A DNA stretch of 7,102 nt from NCBI GenBank assembly GCA_017390825.1, contig JAFPAK010000037.1, positions 1-7,102 on the forward strand, in the 5' to 3' direction. Below, in pieces: positions 1 through 5,988 of the stretch. Positions within the stretch are counted from its first letter, which is position 1. Every line of letters begins with the position of its first letter. The notes below the pieces were generated by a model. It saw only the letters and a program-made list of their open reading frames with translations, made no database searches and had not been told where the DNA came from. This DNA comes from Clostridia bacterium (GTDB lineage: Bacteria > Bacillota_A > Clostridia > Oscillospirales > Acutalibacteraceae). A program made the translations under genes and the position numbers.

Positions 1-2746
1 ATTTGATCGTATAATCATCACCGTTTTTGGAAACTGTGCCGTCATTTACACCGTAAATGCCAAGTGAAATATCATCTGCACTCAAAGTCTTTACAGAAAG
101 ATTTGTGCCGGGCACGGTAACATCAGGCGCAGTAGTAGTTGAGGTTGTAGTTGTGGTGGTTGTGCCGGTTGTAGGCTTCTCATCTGTAGCTACAAGATAG
201 AAGTAACCGAGATAAAGTGAACCGGCAGTTGTTACATCAAGTCTGATCACCATATCACCGTCTGAACTCTGTGAAACCACACCAAGCTGTTCTTCAACAT
301 AAGCGAAGCTGCCGTTAAAATCATGTGAGCATAAATATGTGCTGTTAACGCTAATATCACAAACAGCTCTGCTTGTATATGCTCTATGTCCAACACTCAG
401 AACATAATTGCCTGCCGGAACATTAGTCAAGGTGTAGGTAATATAATTGCCTGCTTGTGTTGCCTCATACTTAGAAAGTGTGATTTTCGGCTCGATATCA
501 CTTTGCTTATGGGTAGCAATCGTACCACCACTGTTGGTGGGGTTGCAATCCTTTGCAAGATATTCAAGTTTTGATACTGCAACTGTTGTTGTAGTTGTGG
601 TGGTAGTAGTTGTTGCTTCGCCTGCAAGCGTCATTGATACTGTAACAGTACCGGGCTCAATATAATTTTTATACATATTTGCACTGTCATAGATAGTGAC
701 ACTTATAAATGAAACGCTTGAACTACTGGGAGTATAACTTCCGCCGCTTGCAACGATAACAGAATTGCTCAAGAAATTACCGTAAGCATCATATTCACGG
801 AGAACTACATTCGCACCGATAGTATTATTGTTGATAGTAAATGTATACGTTTCCGATGACTCTACCTTCACAGGCTTGCTGACACACGCACGTGTATTAT
901 TCGTATAGGTTTCGCTGTACACACCAGTTGTGTTATTGTACCAGCCTGTTACCCAGTTAGTATTATTTGAAACATCAGCCGGTTCAAAATAATCGGTAAG
1001 TGTCTCGGAAGAGCCGGCTGTGGTAGTGGTGGTTTCCGGTTCGTAGTTATCGGTTATACCTTTAACTTCATAGCTTGAATAACCGGTAGTATAGGTGTAT
1101 ACAGCAGCCGAATTAGTTTCACAAACATAGTCGGTTAAGAGCAGGTTCATATTGTCAATCGTGTACTCACATTCTCCGCTCATCTCTAGTGAAACCGAGA
1201 TAGTATTTGAAGCAATCATTCTGCCGTAGACATATTTTGTATTGGGCATTTCGTCCCAGAAGTACTCAACCTTCTGTGTTACACCATCTTCTACATTGAT
1301 CGGTACGGTTACCATTTGATCGCTTGCAGAAATAACAAGCTTCGGTTGAGTTTTAGTTGCATCCTCAACACCGGTATAATCTGTTGTATCTTTATAATTT
1401 ATATAGAAGGATATACCTTCAAGATTATACAATGTGTCTTTAGTATTGCCGAGCTTTACCTGCGGATAACGATAGTCAGTAGTAGTTTCCTGAGTACCGT
1501 CAGCAGTATATTTTACTGCATATGCTGTATCGTTTTCGCTGTCAGCCGGATCAAGTGGTGAAACGAGTTCGCCTGTAATGCCCGACTTTGAAGGTGTAAC
1601 GACGCTATCAAAGGATTTGAATGTTGAAGTAGTTGATTCTCTTTCTGTCATTGTGACAGTTGAATCTGCTTTCAATGCAGATACAGGCATGATACCGAAC
1701 TCAATAAGCATCTGTGTCAATGCATCGGCATCAAGTTTATGTGCACTTTGACCCGGATGTCCGCCACCCGGCTTTTTACCGTGAGTTATGTATATGTTGC
1801 TGTATTTTTCAGCGTCAAGCTCTTCAAGTGCCTTAACTGCAGCAACAAGGTTTACACGCAAAGCATCGTCATTTGTAATAAGGTTGTGAACAAAAACTAT
1901 CGGAATACTGTAATCGTTATAGCCTCCACGAACTGCATCAGCAAACTGCTTTATGCCGCTCTGCCAATAATCCGCAGTTTTTACTCCGTCGTTAGTACCG
2001 AACGCAAGTACGAGCACATCAGGCTTTGTAAGACTGTAGTCGTATGCGTCACCGGCACGATAATTTTTAATATACTGACTATAAACGCTGTTTATACTTC
2101 CGCCAGAAACAGAGGTTACACGAGCCTCAGCGCCGAAGTTTTCAGCGGTTATATAAGCAAAGGTGCGTGTGCCGTCGGAATATCTTGAACTCTGGTTATC
2201 GGTATCAAGTGAGCCGTTACCGCTTGTGATGCTGTCGCCGGCAAATTCGAAAACATATTCGTTTTCAGCAGGCTTTTCGCCAAAAGTACCGTTAAGCGAG
2301 ATTGCAGTGATGACCGTCTTTGTGGTGGACAACTCATTCTGCTTAAGTATCTTGATAGTATGTTCGCCGCTTTCAAGTCCTTCTGCCACATTTACTGTGC
2401 AGGTGCCCTCAACAACACGTACACGGTAGCTTTGACGCACACCGTCAATATAAACAGTAAAGTAACAGTCCTTATTATATGTACCTTTATTTCCTACATC
2501 AGTGCAGGTTGCTGTAACGGTGATTGCAACATCACCCTCACAATTAGCGGTAAATTCGATACCGCTTGCAGTCCAATCGCAGGCAATACCGGAGGTTATC
2601 TCCTCTGTTCTGCCTATTGTTCTGATACTGTCCTTAATCTCAAGAATAGCATAACTTGTATTACTATTATCGGTTGCATATGCAATAACGCCGCACGTAA
2701 CAAAAATGATAAGCAATGATAATAATACTGACAATACTTTTTTCAT
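1..2746 (-). CDS. Secreted multidomain SGNH/GDSL carbohydrate esterase, CE2-like (3' end outside window)
   Basis: The frame is open from an ATG at 2746 to the left edge (915 codons, no stop). GGGGAG lies 7 nt upstream. Residues 1-24 form a Sec signal peptide (MKK, hydrophobic core, likely cut AYA|TDN). Residues about 30-160 look like the N-terminal beta-sandwich of CE2 esterases. The SGNH domain follows: GDSI with nucleophile Ser172, GTND at 250-253, and HPGQSAH with the likely catalytic His330. No Asp precedes His330 in the usual DxxH form, which agrees with the Ser-His dyad known for CE2. Downstream come beta-rich domains at about 376-542, 577-710 and 722-857, separated by Thr-rich linkers, and a fourth starts near 881. 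The 722-857 domain resembles CBM6/35-like galactose-binding folds. The expected role is deacetylation of plant polysaccharides outside the cell. The CE2/SGNH call is fairly firm, but substrate and accessory domains are inferred. A dockerin or wall anchor could lie in the missing C-terminus. Confidence 0.85.
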   Translation of the reverse strand, partial: MKKVLSVLLSLLIIFVTCGVIAYATDNSNTSYAILEIKDSIRTIGRTEEITSGIACDWTASGIEFTANCEGDVAITVTATCTDVGNKGTYNKDCYFTVYIDGVRQSYRVRVVEGTCTVNVAEGLESGEHTIKILKQNELSTTKTVITAISLNGTFGEKPAENEYVFEFAGDSITSGNGSLDTDNQSSRYSDGTRTFAYITAENFGAEARVTSVSGGSINSVYSQYIKNYRAGDAYDYSLTKPDVLVLAFGTNDGVKTADYWQSGIKQFADAVRGGYNDYSIPIVFVHNLITNDDALRVNLVAAVKALEELDAEKYSNIYITHGKKPGGGHPGQSAHKLDADALTQMLIEFGIMPVSALKADSTVTMTERESTTSTFKSFDSVVTPSKSGITGELVSPLDPADSENDTAYAVKYTADGTQETTTDYRYPQVKLGNTKDTLYNLEGISFYINYKDTTDYTGVEDATKTQPKLVISASDQMVTVPINVEDGVTQKVEYFWDEMPNTKYVYGRMIASNTISVSLEMSGECEYTIDNMNLLLTDYVCETNSAAVYTYTTGYSSYEVKGITDNYEPETTTTTAGSSETLTDYFEPADVSNNTNWVTGWYNNTTGVYSETYTNNTRACVSKPVKVESSETYTFTINNNTIGANVVLREYDAYGNFLSNSVIVASGGSYTPSSSSVSFISVTIYDSANMYKNYIEPGTVTVSMTLAGEATTTTTTTTTTVAVSKLEYLAKDCNPTNSGGTIATHKQSDIEPKITLSKYEATQAGNYITYTLTNVPAGNYVLSVGHRAYTSRAVCDISVNSTYLCSHDFNGSFAYVEEQLGVVSQSSDGDMVIRLDVTTAGSLYLGYFYLVATDEKPTTGTTTTTTTSTTTAPDVTVPGTNLSVKTLSADDISLGIYGVNDGTVSKNGDDYTIK
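131..163 (-). repeat. Thr-rich linker, residues 862-872 of the esterase
   Basis: Eleven codons, ten Thr and one Ser (Ser869), preceded by PTTG and followed by APDVTVPG. This is a flexible and possibly O-glycosylated spacer between the CBM-like domain and the next domain at the window edge. The codons are mixed ACN, so it is a protein-level repeat and not a clean DNA microsatellite. Confidence 0.85.
584..613 (-). repeat. Poly-Thr linker, residues 712-721 of the esterase
   Basis: Ten consecutive Thr codons (ACA, ACT and ACC mixed) between the domain ending in LAGEA and the one starting VAVSKLEY. Linkers of this kind are common in ruminococcal extracellular enzymes. On the plus strand the tract encodes poly-Val, which creates spurious open frames. 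Confidence 0.85.
1019..1033 (-). repeat. Short Thr linker, residues 572-576 of the esterase
   Basis: Five Thr codons in the context EPE-TTTTT-AGSS. They mark the boundary between the first beta-sandwich domain after the catalytic module and the next domain. Confidence 0.75.
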
Positions 2747-2757
2747 AAAAACACTCC

Positions 2758-2777
2758 CCAAAACATTTGTTTTTTGG
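2758..2777 (-). other. 5'-UTR hairpin touching the esterase ribosome binding site
   Basis: In the transcript, CCAAAA and TTTTGG form a 6-bp stem with an 8-nt loop. The last two paired bases are the first two G of the GGGGAG Shine-Dalgarno at 2754-2759. The hairpin could modestly limit ribosome access. It is AT-rich and may be too weak to matter. Confidence 0.35.
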
Positions 2778-2796
2778 CATAACTATACGTTTTTAT

Positions 2797-2825
2797 ATCA
2801 TAACATTAAAACATCTAAAATGCAA
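2797..2825 (-). promoter_or_regulatory. Sigma-A promoter of the esterase gene
   Basis: On the minus strand a TTGCAT -35 box (2820-2825) is followed by a 17-nt spacer and a TATGAT -10 box (2797-2802). This predicts a start near 2790 and a leader of about 44 nt. It lies between the terminator of the hydF operon and the esterase start, so the esterase is transcribed independently. Confidence 0.65.
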
Positions 2826-2850
2826 TTGCAAAAACAAACCTTTGGTATTG

Positions 2851-2886
2851 CAAAAATAGCCCCGCTGTATTTACAACGGGGCTATC
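2851..2886 (-). terminator. Intrinsic terminator of the TM1266-hydG-hydF operon
   Basis: A perfect 9-bp GC-rich stem (ATAGCCCCG with CGGGGCTAT, at 2856-2864 and 2877-2885) is extended inside by TGTA/TACA and followed on the minus strand by TTTTTG. It begins 2 nt after the hydF stop codon and separates the maturation operon from the esterase gene. Confidence 0.9.
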
Positions 2887-2887
2887 A

Positions 2888-4081
2888 TTATATTTGTTCT
2901 GCCAAATCAGGAAAAATTGCAATACTTCGTTTCAAAATTCCTTGCATATGTGCGATAGCGGTGCCGTAATTGGTTATCGGTATTCCGTTGTCAGCAGCAG
3001 TCTGCATACGAAAACGCATCTCACGCTCATTGAGCATACATCCTCCGCAATGAATAATAAGCGAGTATTTCGACAGATCCTCAGGAAACTCTCTTCCGGA
3101 AGAAGTCTCAATATTAAGAGTCTTGCCTGTACGCTCACGCAGCCATTTAGGCAGCTTTACTGTACCTATATCCTCACATTGACGATGATGGGTACATCCT
3201 TCAGAAATAAGCACGGTGTCGCCATCCTTCAACTTATCGATAGCAGCAGCACCCTTGACCGCAATATCAAGAAATCCCTTGTAGCGTGCCATAAGTATCG
3301 AAAATGATGTAAGCGGAATATCAATCGGTGTTTCAGCGCTCACCTTTTTGAACGCCTGACTGTCGGTAACAACAAGTGATACGCTTTTCCCAAGTAAATC
3401 AAGCGTTGATTTCAGTTCAGTTTCACGAACTACAACAGATACCGCACCTGCTTCAAGAAGATCTCGGATAGTCTGCTGCTGCGGAAGTATCAGTCTTCCC
3501 TTCGGAGCAGAAGAATCTATTGGTACTACCAGCACAACGAGCTGCAGAGGCGACACGAGATCTGCAATAAGTCTGCGGTCATTGGAACTATCCTTTAAAG
3601 CAGATGCCATTGCCGACATCAATTCACCAATTCCGCTTTTAGTCTTAGTGCTGACTGAGATACCGTCTTTTGCATTACATACATTCAGATCGCACTTATT
3701 ATATACTATTAAATAAGGGATGTTTTTCTTATTAAACAGCGAGATAAGTTCGTTGTCCCCATCTGTTTTTCCGACCGATGCATCAACAACAAGTACTGCC
3801 ATGTCAGTCTTATTAAGTATTCCAAGCGTTTTTTTAATACGGAGTTCACCGAGAGCTCCTTCATCATCATATCCCGGAGTATCAATAATCATAACCGGGC
3901 CGATCGGCAGCAGTTCCATCGCTTTATACACGGGATCGGTAGTAGTTCCCTTCGTGTCGGACACTACGGCAAGTTCCTGATTTGTAACTGTATTTACAAG
4001 GCTGGATTTGCCTGCATTACGCATACCGAAAAAGCCGATATGTATACGTTCACCTGATGGGGTTGAATTTATACCTGCCAT
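2888..4081 (-). CDS. hydF: [FeFe]-hydrogenase H-cluster maturation GTPase HydF
   Basis: This 397-residue protein matches HydF in length and domain order. The N-terminal GTPase domain has a P-loop (G19 MRNAGKS26), DTPG at 67-70 and NKCD at 128-131, with a Thr-rich switch I (KGTTTDP) near 44-50. A middle dimerisation region follows. The C-terminal cluster domain carries CTHH (Cys296, His298) and HCGGC (His344, Cys345, Cys348), the CxH...HCxxC signature that binds the [4Fe-4S] cluster. HydF is the scaffold on which the 2Fe subsite is assembled from HydG and HydE products before transfer to apo-hydrogenase. The start is 10 nt after the hydG stop, and its Shine-Dalgarno overlaps that stop, so the two are probably translationally coupled. 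All key residues are present and the call is firm. Confidence 0.97.
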   Translation of the reverse strand: MAGINSTPSGERIHIGFFGMRNAGKSSLVNTVTNQELAVVSDTKGTTTDPVYKAMELLPIGPVMIIDTPGYDDEGALGELRIKKTLGILNKTDMAVLVVDASVGKTDGDNELISLFNKKNIPYLIVYNKCDLNVCNAKDGISVSTKTKSGIGELMSAMASALKDSSNDRRLIADLVSPLQLVVLVVPIDSSAPKGRLILPQQQTIRDLLEAGAVSVVVRETELKSTLDLLGKSVSLVVTDSQAFKKVSAETPIDIPLTSFSILMARYKGFLDIAVKGAAAIDKLKDGDTVLISEGCTHHRQCEDIGTVKLPKWLRERTGKTLNIETSSGREFPEDLSKYSLIIHCGGCMLNEREMRFRMQTAADNGIPITNYGTAIAHMQGILKRSIAIFPDLAEQI

Positions 4082-4088
4082 AATTCAT

Positions 4089-4094
4089 CACCTA
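4089..4094 (-). promoter_or_regulatory. hydF ribosome binding site overlapping the hydG stop
   Basis: TAGGTG on the minus strand contains both the hydG stop codon (TAG, 4092-4094) and the AGGTG Shine-Dalgarno of hydF, 7 nt before its ATG. A ribosome ending hydG would sit on the hydF initiation region. Confidence 0.7.
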
Positions 4095-5531
4095 AAATCT
4101 GAAATCACGAATCCCCTGCTCGATCTTTGCAAGGTGATCCTTTGCTATCTCACGGACTTTTTCTTTCGGAACATTGTTGATCTCTGCATTGATTAGCGCT
4201 TCACCGACAGCACGTGTCTCGTCGCTTGCGTAGTCCATAAGATACTCTTTAAGCGTCATCAGCGCATTGGGATGACAGCAATTTTGTATTTGACCGTTTT
4301 TACAAAGGCTCATAAATCTGTCGCCGGTTCTGCCCTCACGGTAGCAAGCAGTACAGAAGGACGGGATATACCCCATTTCCATAAGCCATTTTACTACCTC
4401 ATCAAGGGTACGCTGGTCAGAAACATCGAACTGCTCGGTATCGGTTGGTCTCTCTTCTTCGCAATATCCGCCAACAGACGTTCTTGATGCACCCGAAACC
4501 TGAGAAACTCCAAGCTTGATCACCTTTTCGCGCACAGCCTGACTTTCTCTTGTGGAGATTATCATACCTGTATAAGGCACGGCAATTCTGATAAGAGCAC
4601 ATAGCTTTGCAAATATCTCATCACTGATGCCATTATCAAACACATCAGGGTCGATATCGTCAGCACGCTTTATGCGTGGAACACTTATGGTATGCGGTCC
4701 TACACCATGGACTGCTTCAAGATGCTCTGCGTGCATAAGCAGGCCTGCAAACTCATATTTATATAGTTCAAGACCAAACAGAACGCCGAGACCTACATCA
4801 TCAATACCACCTTCCATTGCTCTGTCCATTGCCTCGGTATGCCAATTGTAGTCATGCTTCGGGCCTGTGGGATGAAGCTTCAGATAGCTTTCCTTATGAT
4901 AAGTTTCTTGGAAGAGAATATATGTACCAATACCGGCATCTTTGAGCATTCTGTATTCCTCGACGGTGGTTGCTGCGATATTTACATTTACACGGCGGAT
5001 GGCACCGTTTTTATGCTTAATAGAGTAAATAGTCTTGATACATTCGAGAATATACTCGATAGGATTATTTTTCGGATCCTCGCCTGCCTCGATTGCAAGA
5101 CGCTTATGTCCCATATCCTGAAGAGCAATGACCTCATTTCTTACTTCTTCCTGTGTCAGTTTTTTGCGTGCAATGTGCTTATTCTTCATATGATACGGAC
5201 AGTACACGCAGCCGTTTACACAGTAGTTTGAAAGATAAAGCGGAGCAAATATAACGATACGGTTACCGTAATACGCAAGCTTTATCTCTTCAGCAAGAGC
5301 ATATATCTTTTGAAGTATTTCGGGATCTTCGCAAGCAAGCAGTACTGAAGCTTCACGATGGGTAAGTCCTGCACATACAGTACTGTCACCGTGCTTTTGC
5401 GGACGTGCCTTATCAAGAATAGAATTGATAAGTTCTAAATTATCCTTGTTTTCCTCTGCGTATTTGAGAGTATCAAGAATTTCCTCATGAGAAATAAATT
5501 CATCTGCTTTTAATGATTTAGGATCATACAT
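4092..5531 (-). CDS. hydG: [FeFe]-hydrogenase radical SAM maturase HydG (tyrosine lyase)
   Basis: A 479-residue radical SAM enzyme. HydG cleaves tyrosine to p-cresol and dehydroglycine and turns the latter into CO and cyanide, building an Fe(CO)2(CN) synthon for the H-cluster. The SAM-binding motif CVNGCVYC gives Cys104, Cys108 and Cys111 (CxxxCxxC). The HydG-specific C-terminal motif CTAC...C gives Cys393, Cys396 and Cys419, exactly CX2CX22C, which holds the auxiliary cluster where the synthon forms. This motif separates HydG from ThiH. The start at 5531 (MYDPKSL) has GAGGT 7 nt upstream. A longer frame from a TTG at 5561 would overlap the upstream gene by 13 nt and has no comparable site. 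It lies 17 nt after the TM1266-type gene. HydE is not in this cluster. The call is firm. Confidence 0.97.
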   Translation of the reverse strand: MYDPKSLKADEFISHEEILDTLKYAEENKDNLELINSILDKARPQKHGDSTVCAGLTHREASVLLACEDPEILQKIYALAEEIKLAYYGNRIVIFAPLYLSNYCVNGCVYCPYHMKNKHIARKKLTQEEVRNEVIALQDMGHKRLAIEAGEDPKNNPIEYILECIKTIYSIKHKNGAIRRVNVNIAATTVEEYRMLKDAGIGTYILFQETYHKESYLKLHPTGPKHDYNWHTEAMDRAMEGGIDDVGLGVLFGLELYKYEFAGLLMHAEHLEAVHGVGPHTISVPRIKRADDIDPDVFDNGISDEIFAKLCALIRIAVPYTGMIISTRESQAVREKVIKLGVSQVSGASRTSVGGYCEEERPTDTEQFDVSDQRTLDEVVKWLMEMGYIPSFCTACYREGRTGDRFMSLCKNGQIQNCCHPNALMTLKEYLMDYASDETRAVGEALINAEINNVPKEKVREIAKDHLAKIEQGIRDFRF

Positions 5532-5538
5532 AATAAAT

Positions 5539-5543
5539 ACCTC
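5539..5543 (-). promoter_or_regulatory. Ribosome binding site that fixes the hydG start
   Basis: GAGGT on the minus strand, 7 nt before the ATG at 5531, inside the 17-nt gap after the upstream gene. It supports the 479-residue HydG over the 489-residue TTG-initiated form. Confidence 0.75.
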
Positions 5544-5548
5544 GTTTC

Positions 5549-5806
5549 TTAATTTTCGCAAATTATACTTGAGTATGCTGTTTTGGCGTTTACTCCGGAA
5601 AGCTTACCTATCTTGCCGGAAAGCGCATTGATAATATCAAGCGGTGCATCTACCGCAACACTGATGATACTTATATCGCATTTTTTATAAGGAATACCCA
5701 TTCTTCCGATGATGTACTCGCCGTACTCATGCAAAAGCTCATTCAGATCCGAAACCGACTCGGTATTTTCAACGATAATACTTATTGTTGCAACTCTGGT
5801 TTGCAT
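5549..5806 (-). CDS. TM1266-family iron-only hydrogenase system putative regulator
   Basis: An 85-residue protein matching the TM1266 family, small proteins with a ferredoxin-like/ACT fold related to the NikR C-terminal domain and found beside [FeFe]-hydrogenase maturation genes. Visible features are a beta strand (RVATISIIVEN), an acidic helix (SVSDLNELLHEYGEYIIGRMGIP), a second strand (CDISIISVAVDA) and a helix-strand end (GKIGKLSGVNAKTAYS). There is no DNA-binding domain, so any regulatory role would need a partner or a non-DNA mechanism. The biochemical function is unknown. The start has a strong GGAGG 7 nt upstream. It is the first gene of the operon, 17 nt before hydG, and its ribosome binding site follows directly after the T-tract of a leader terminator. 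Confidence 0.88.
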   Translation of the reverse strand: MQTRVATISIIVENTESVSDLNELLHEYGEYIIGRMGIPYKKCDISIISVAVDAPLDIINALSGKIGKLSGVNAKTAYSSIICEN

Positions 5807-5819
5807 TCTAATTCCTCCG

Positions 5820-5857
5820 AAAAATAAGCGCTGTATCCCGACATAAAGATACAGCGC
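5820..5857 (-). terminator. Terminator hairpin in the leader of the maturation operon
   Basis: A perfect 10-bp stem (GCGCTGTATC with GATACAGCGC, at 5828-5837 and 5848-5857) has a 10-nt loop. On the minus strand it is followed by TTATTTTT and then at once by CGGAGG. It lies downstream of the operon promoter and upstream of the first gene, so it acts on the operon's own transcript. The plus strand has no T-run. Confidence 0.8.
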
Positions 5858-5925
5858 ATTATAAAGCTATATTTAATAGTTTATGCTGTTCTTTCATCTC
5901 AAAAGTTTTTCGATGTCAGAATACA
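5820..5925 (-). promoter_or_regulatory. Candidate attenuator/riboswitch leader of the hydrogenase maturation operon
   Basis: The predicted transcript starts near 5924. Its first segment, TGTATTCTGACAT (5925 to 5913), can pair with ATGTCGGGATACA (5844 to 5832). This gives 13 continuous base pairs, two of them G-U. The second segment is the loop plus part of the 3' arm of the terminator, so the two structures exclude each other. The long-range stem would enclose about 68 nt. That interior holds a possible hairpin at 5856-5886 (GCAT...ATGC with AAACTAT/ATAG-C-TTT, bulged), which shares two bases with the terminator. I do not recognise a known riboswitch or T-box consensus. The pairing is visible in the sequence; the switching role and ligand are inference. 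Confidence 0.6.
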
Positions 5926-5930
5926 TATTT

Positions 5931-5959
5931 ACTATAACACATTGACAAACATTTGTCAA
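5931..5959 (-). promoter_or_regulatory. Sigma-A promoter of the TM1266-hydG-hydF operon
   Basis: A consensus TTGACA -35 (5954-5959) is followed by a 17-nt spacer and TATAGT -10 (5931-5936) on the minus strand. The predicted start is near 5924, giving a leader of about 118 nt. The -35 box lies inside a perfect palindrome. Confidence 0.85.
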
Positions 5960-5960
5960 T
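5941..5960. promoter_or_regulatory. Palindromic operator candidate over the -35 box
   Basis: ATTGACAAA-CA-TTTGTCAAT is a perfect 9+2+9 inverted repeat covering the -35 hexamer and part of the spacer. A dimeric repressor bound here would block RNA polymerase. It does not fit the Rex (TTGTTAA-N4-TTAACAA) or CRP/FNR (TGTGA-N6-TCACA) patterns. The binding protein is unknown and no DNA-binding regulator gene is visible in the window. Confidence 0.6.
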
Positions 5961-5962
5961 GC

Positions 5963-5988
5963 AAAAAAACAGTTACGATCGATCTGTT
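5963..5988 (-). terminator. Weak terminator after the disrupted secreted-protein gene
   Basis: AACAG and CTGTT (5984-5988 and 5968-5972) form a 5-bp stem with an 11-nt loop on the minus strand, running into a seven-T tract at 5963-5969. It overlaps the stop codon. The stem is short, so termination may be inefficient. The T-tract may also act as an upstream element for the hyd promoter. Confidence 0.4.

Noticed and set aside
131..613. GTT/GTG-rich tracts as a CRISPR array or microsatellite
   Set aside because: The tracts are irregular mixtures of Thr codons in frame in the esterase, without regular spacers.
386..665. Short plus- and minus-strand open frames, including a poly-Val protein, in the Thr-linker region
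   Set aside because: They are out-of-frame readings of the esterase gene. The poly-Val stretch is the antisense of the poly-Thr linker, and none has a convincing ribosome binding site.
1739..2719. Overlapping plus-strand open frames of 88-149 codons
   Set aside because: They lie antisense to the signal peptide and catalytic domain of the esterase, whose SGNH motifs are intact on the minus strand. The translations look like no family I know.
4839..5231. A 130-codon plus-strand open frame
   Set aside because: It is antisense to the radical SAM domain of hydG, which has all expected motifs.
5532..5561. N-terminal extension of HydG from a TTG codon
   Set aside because: It would overlap the preceding gene by 13 nt and lacks a good ribosome binding site, while the ATG at 5531 has GAGGT at 7 nt.
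5828..5857. Leader hairpin as the ordinary terminator of the upstream repeat-protein gene
   Set aside because: A consensus promoter (5931-5959) and that gene's own terminator-like T-tract (5963-5969) lie between them, so the hairpin acts first on the hyd transcript.
5941..5960. Palindrome as a Rex or CRP/FNR box
   Set aside because: The half-sites TTGACAAA/TTTGTCAA do not fit TTGTTAA-N4-TTAACAA or TGTGA-N6-TCACA.
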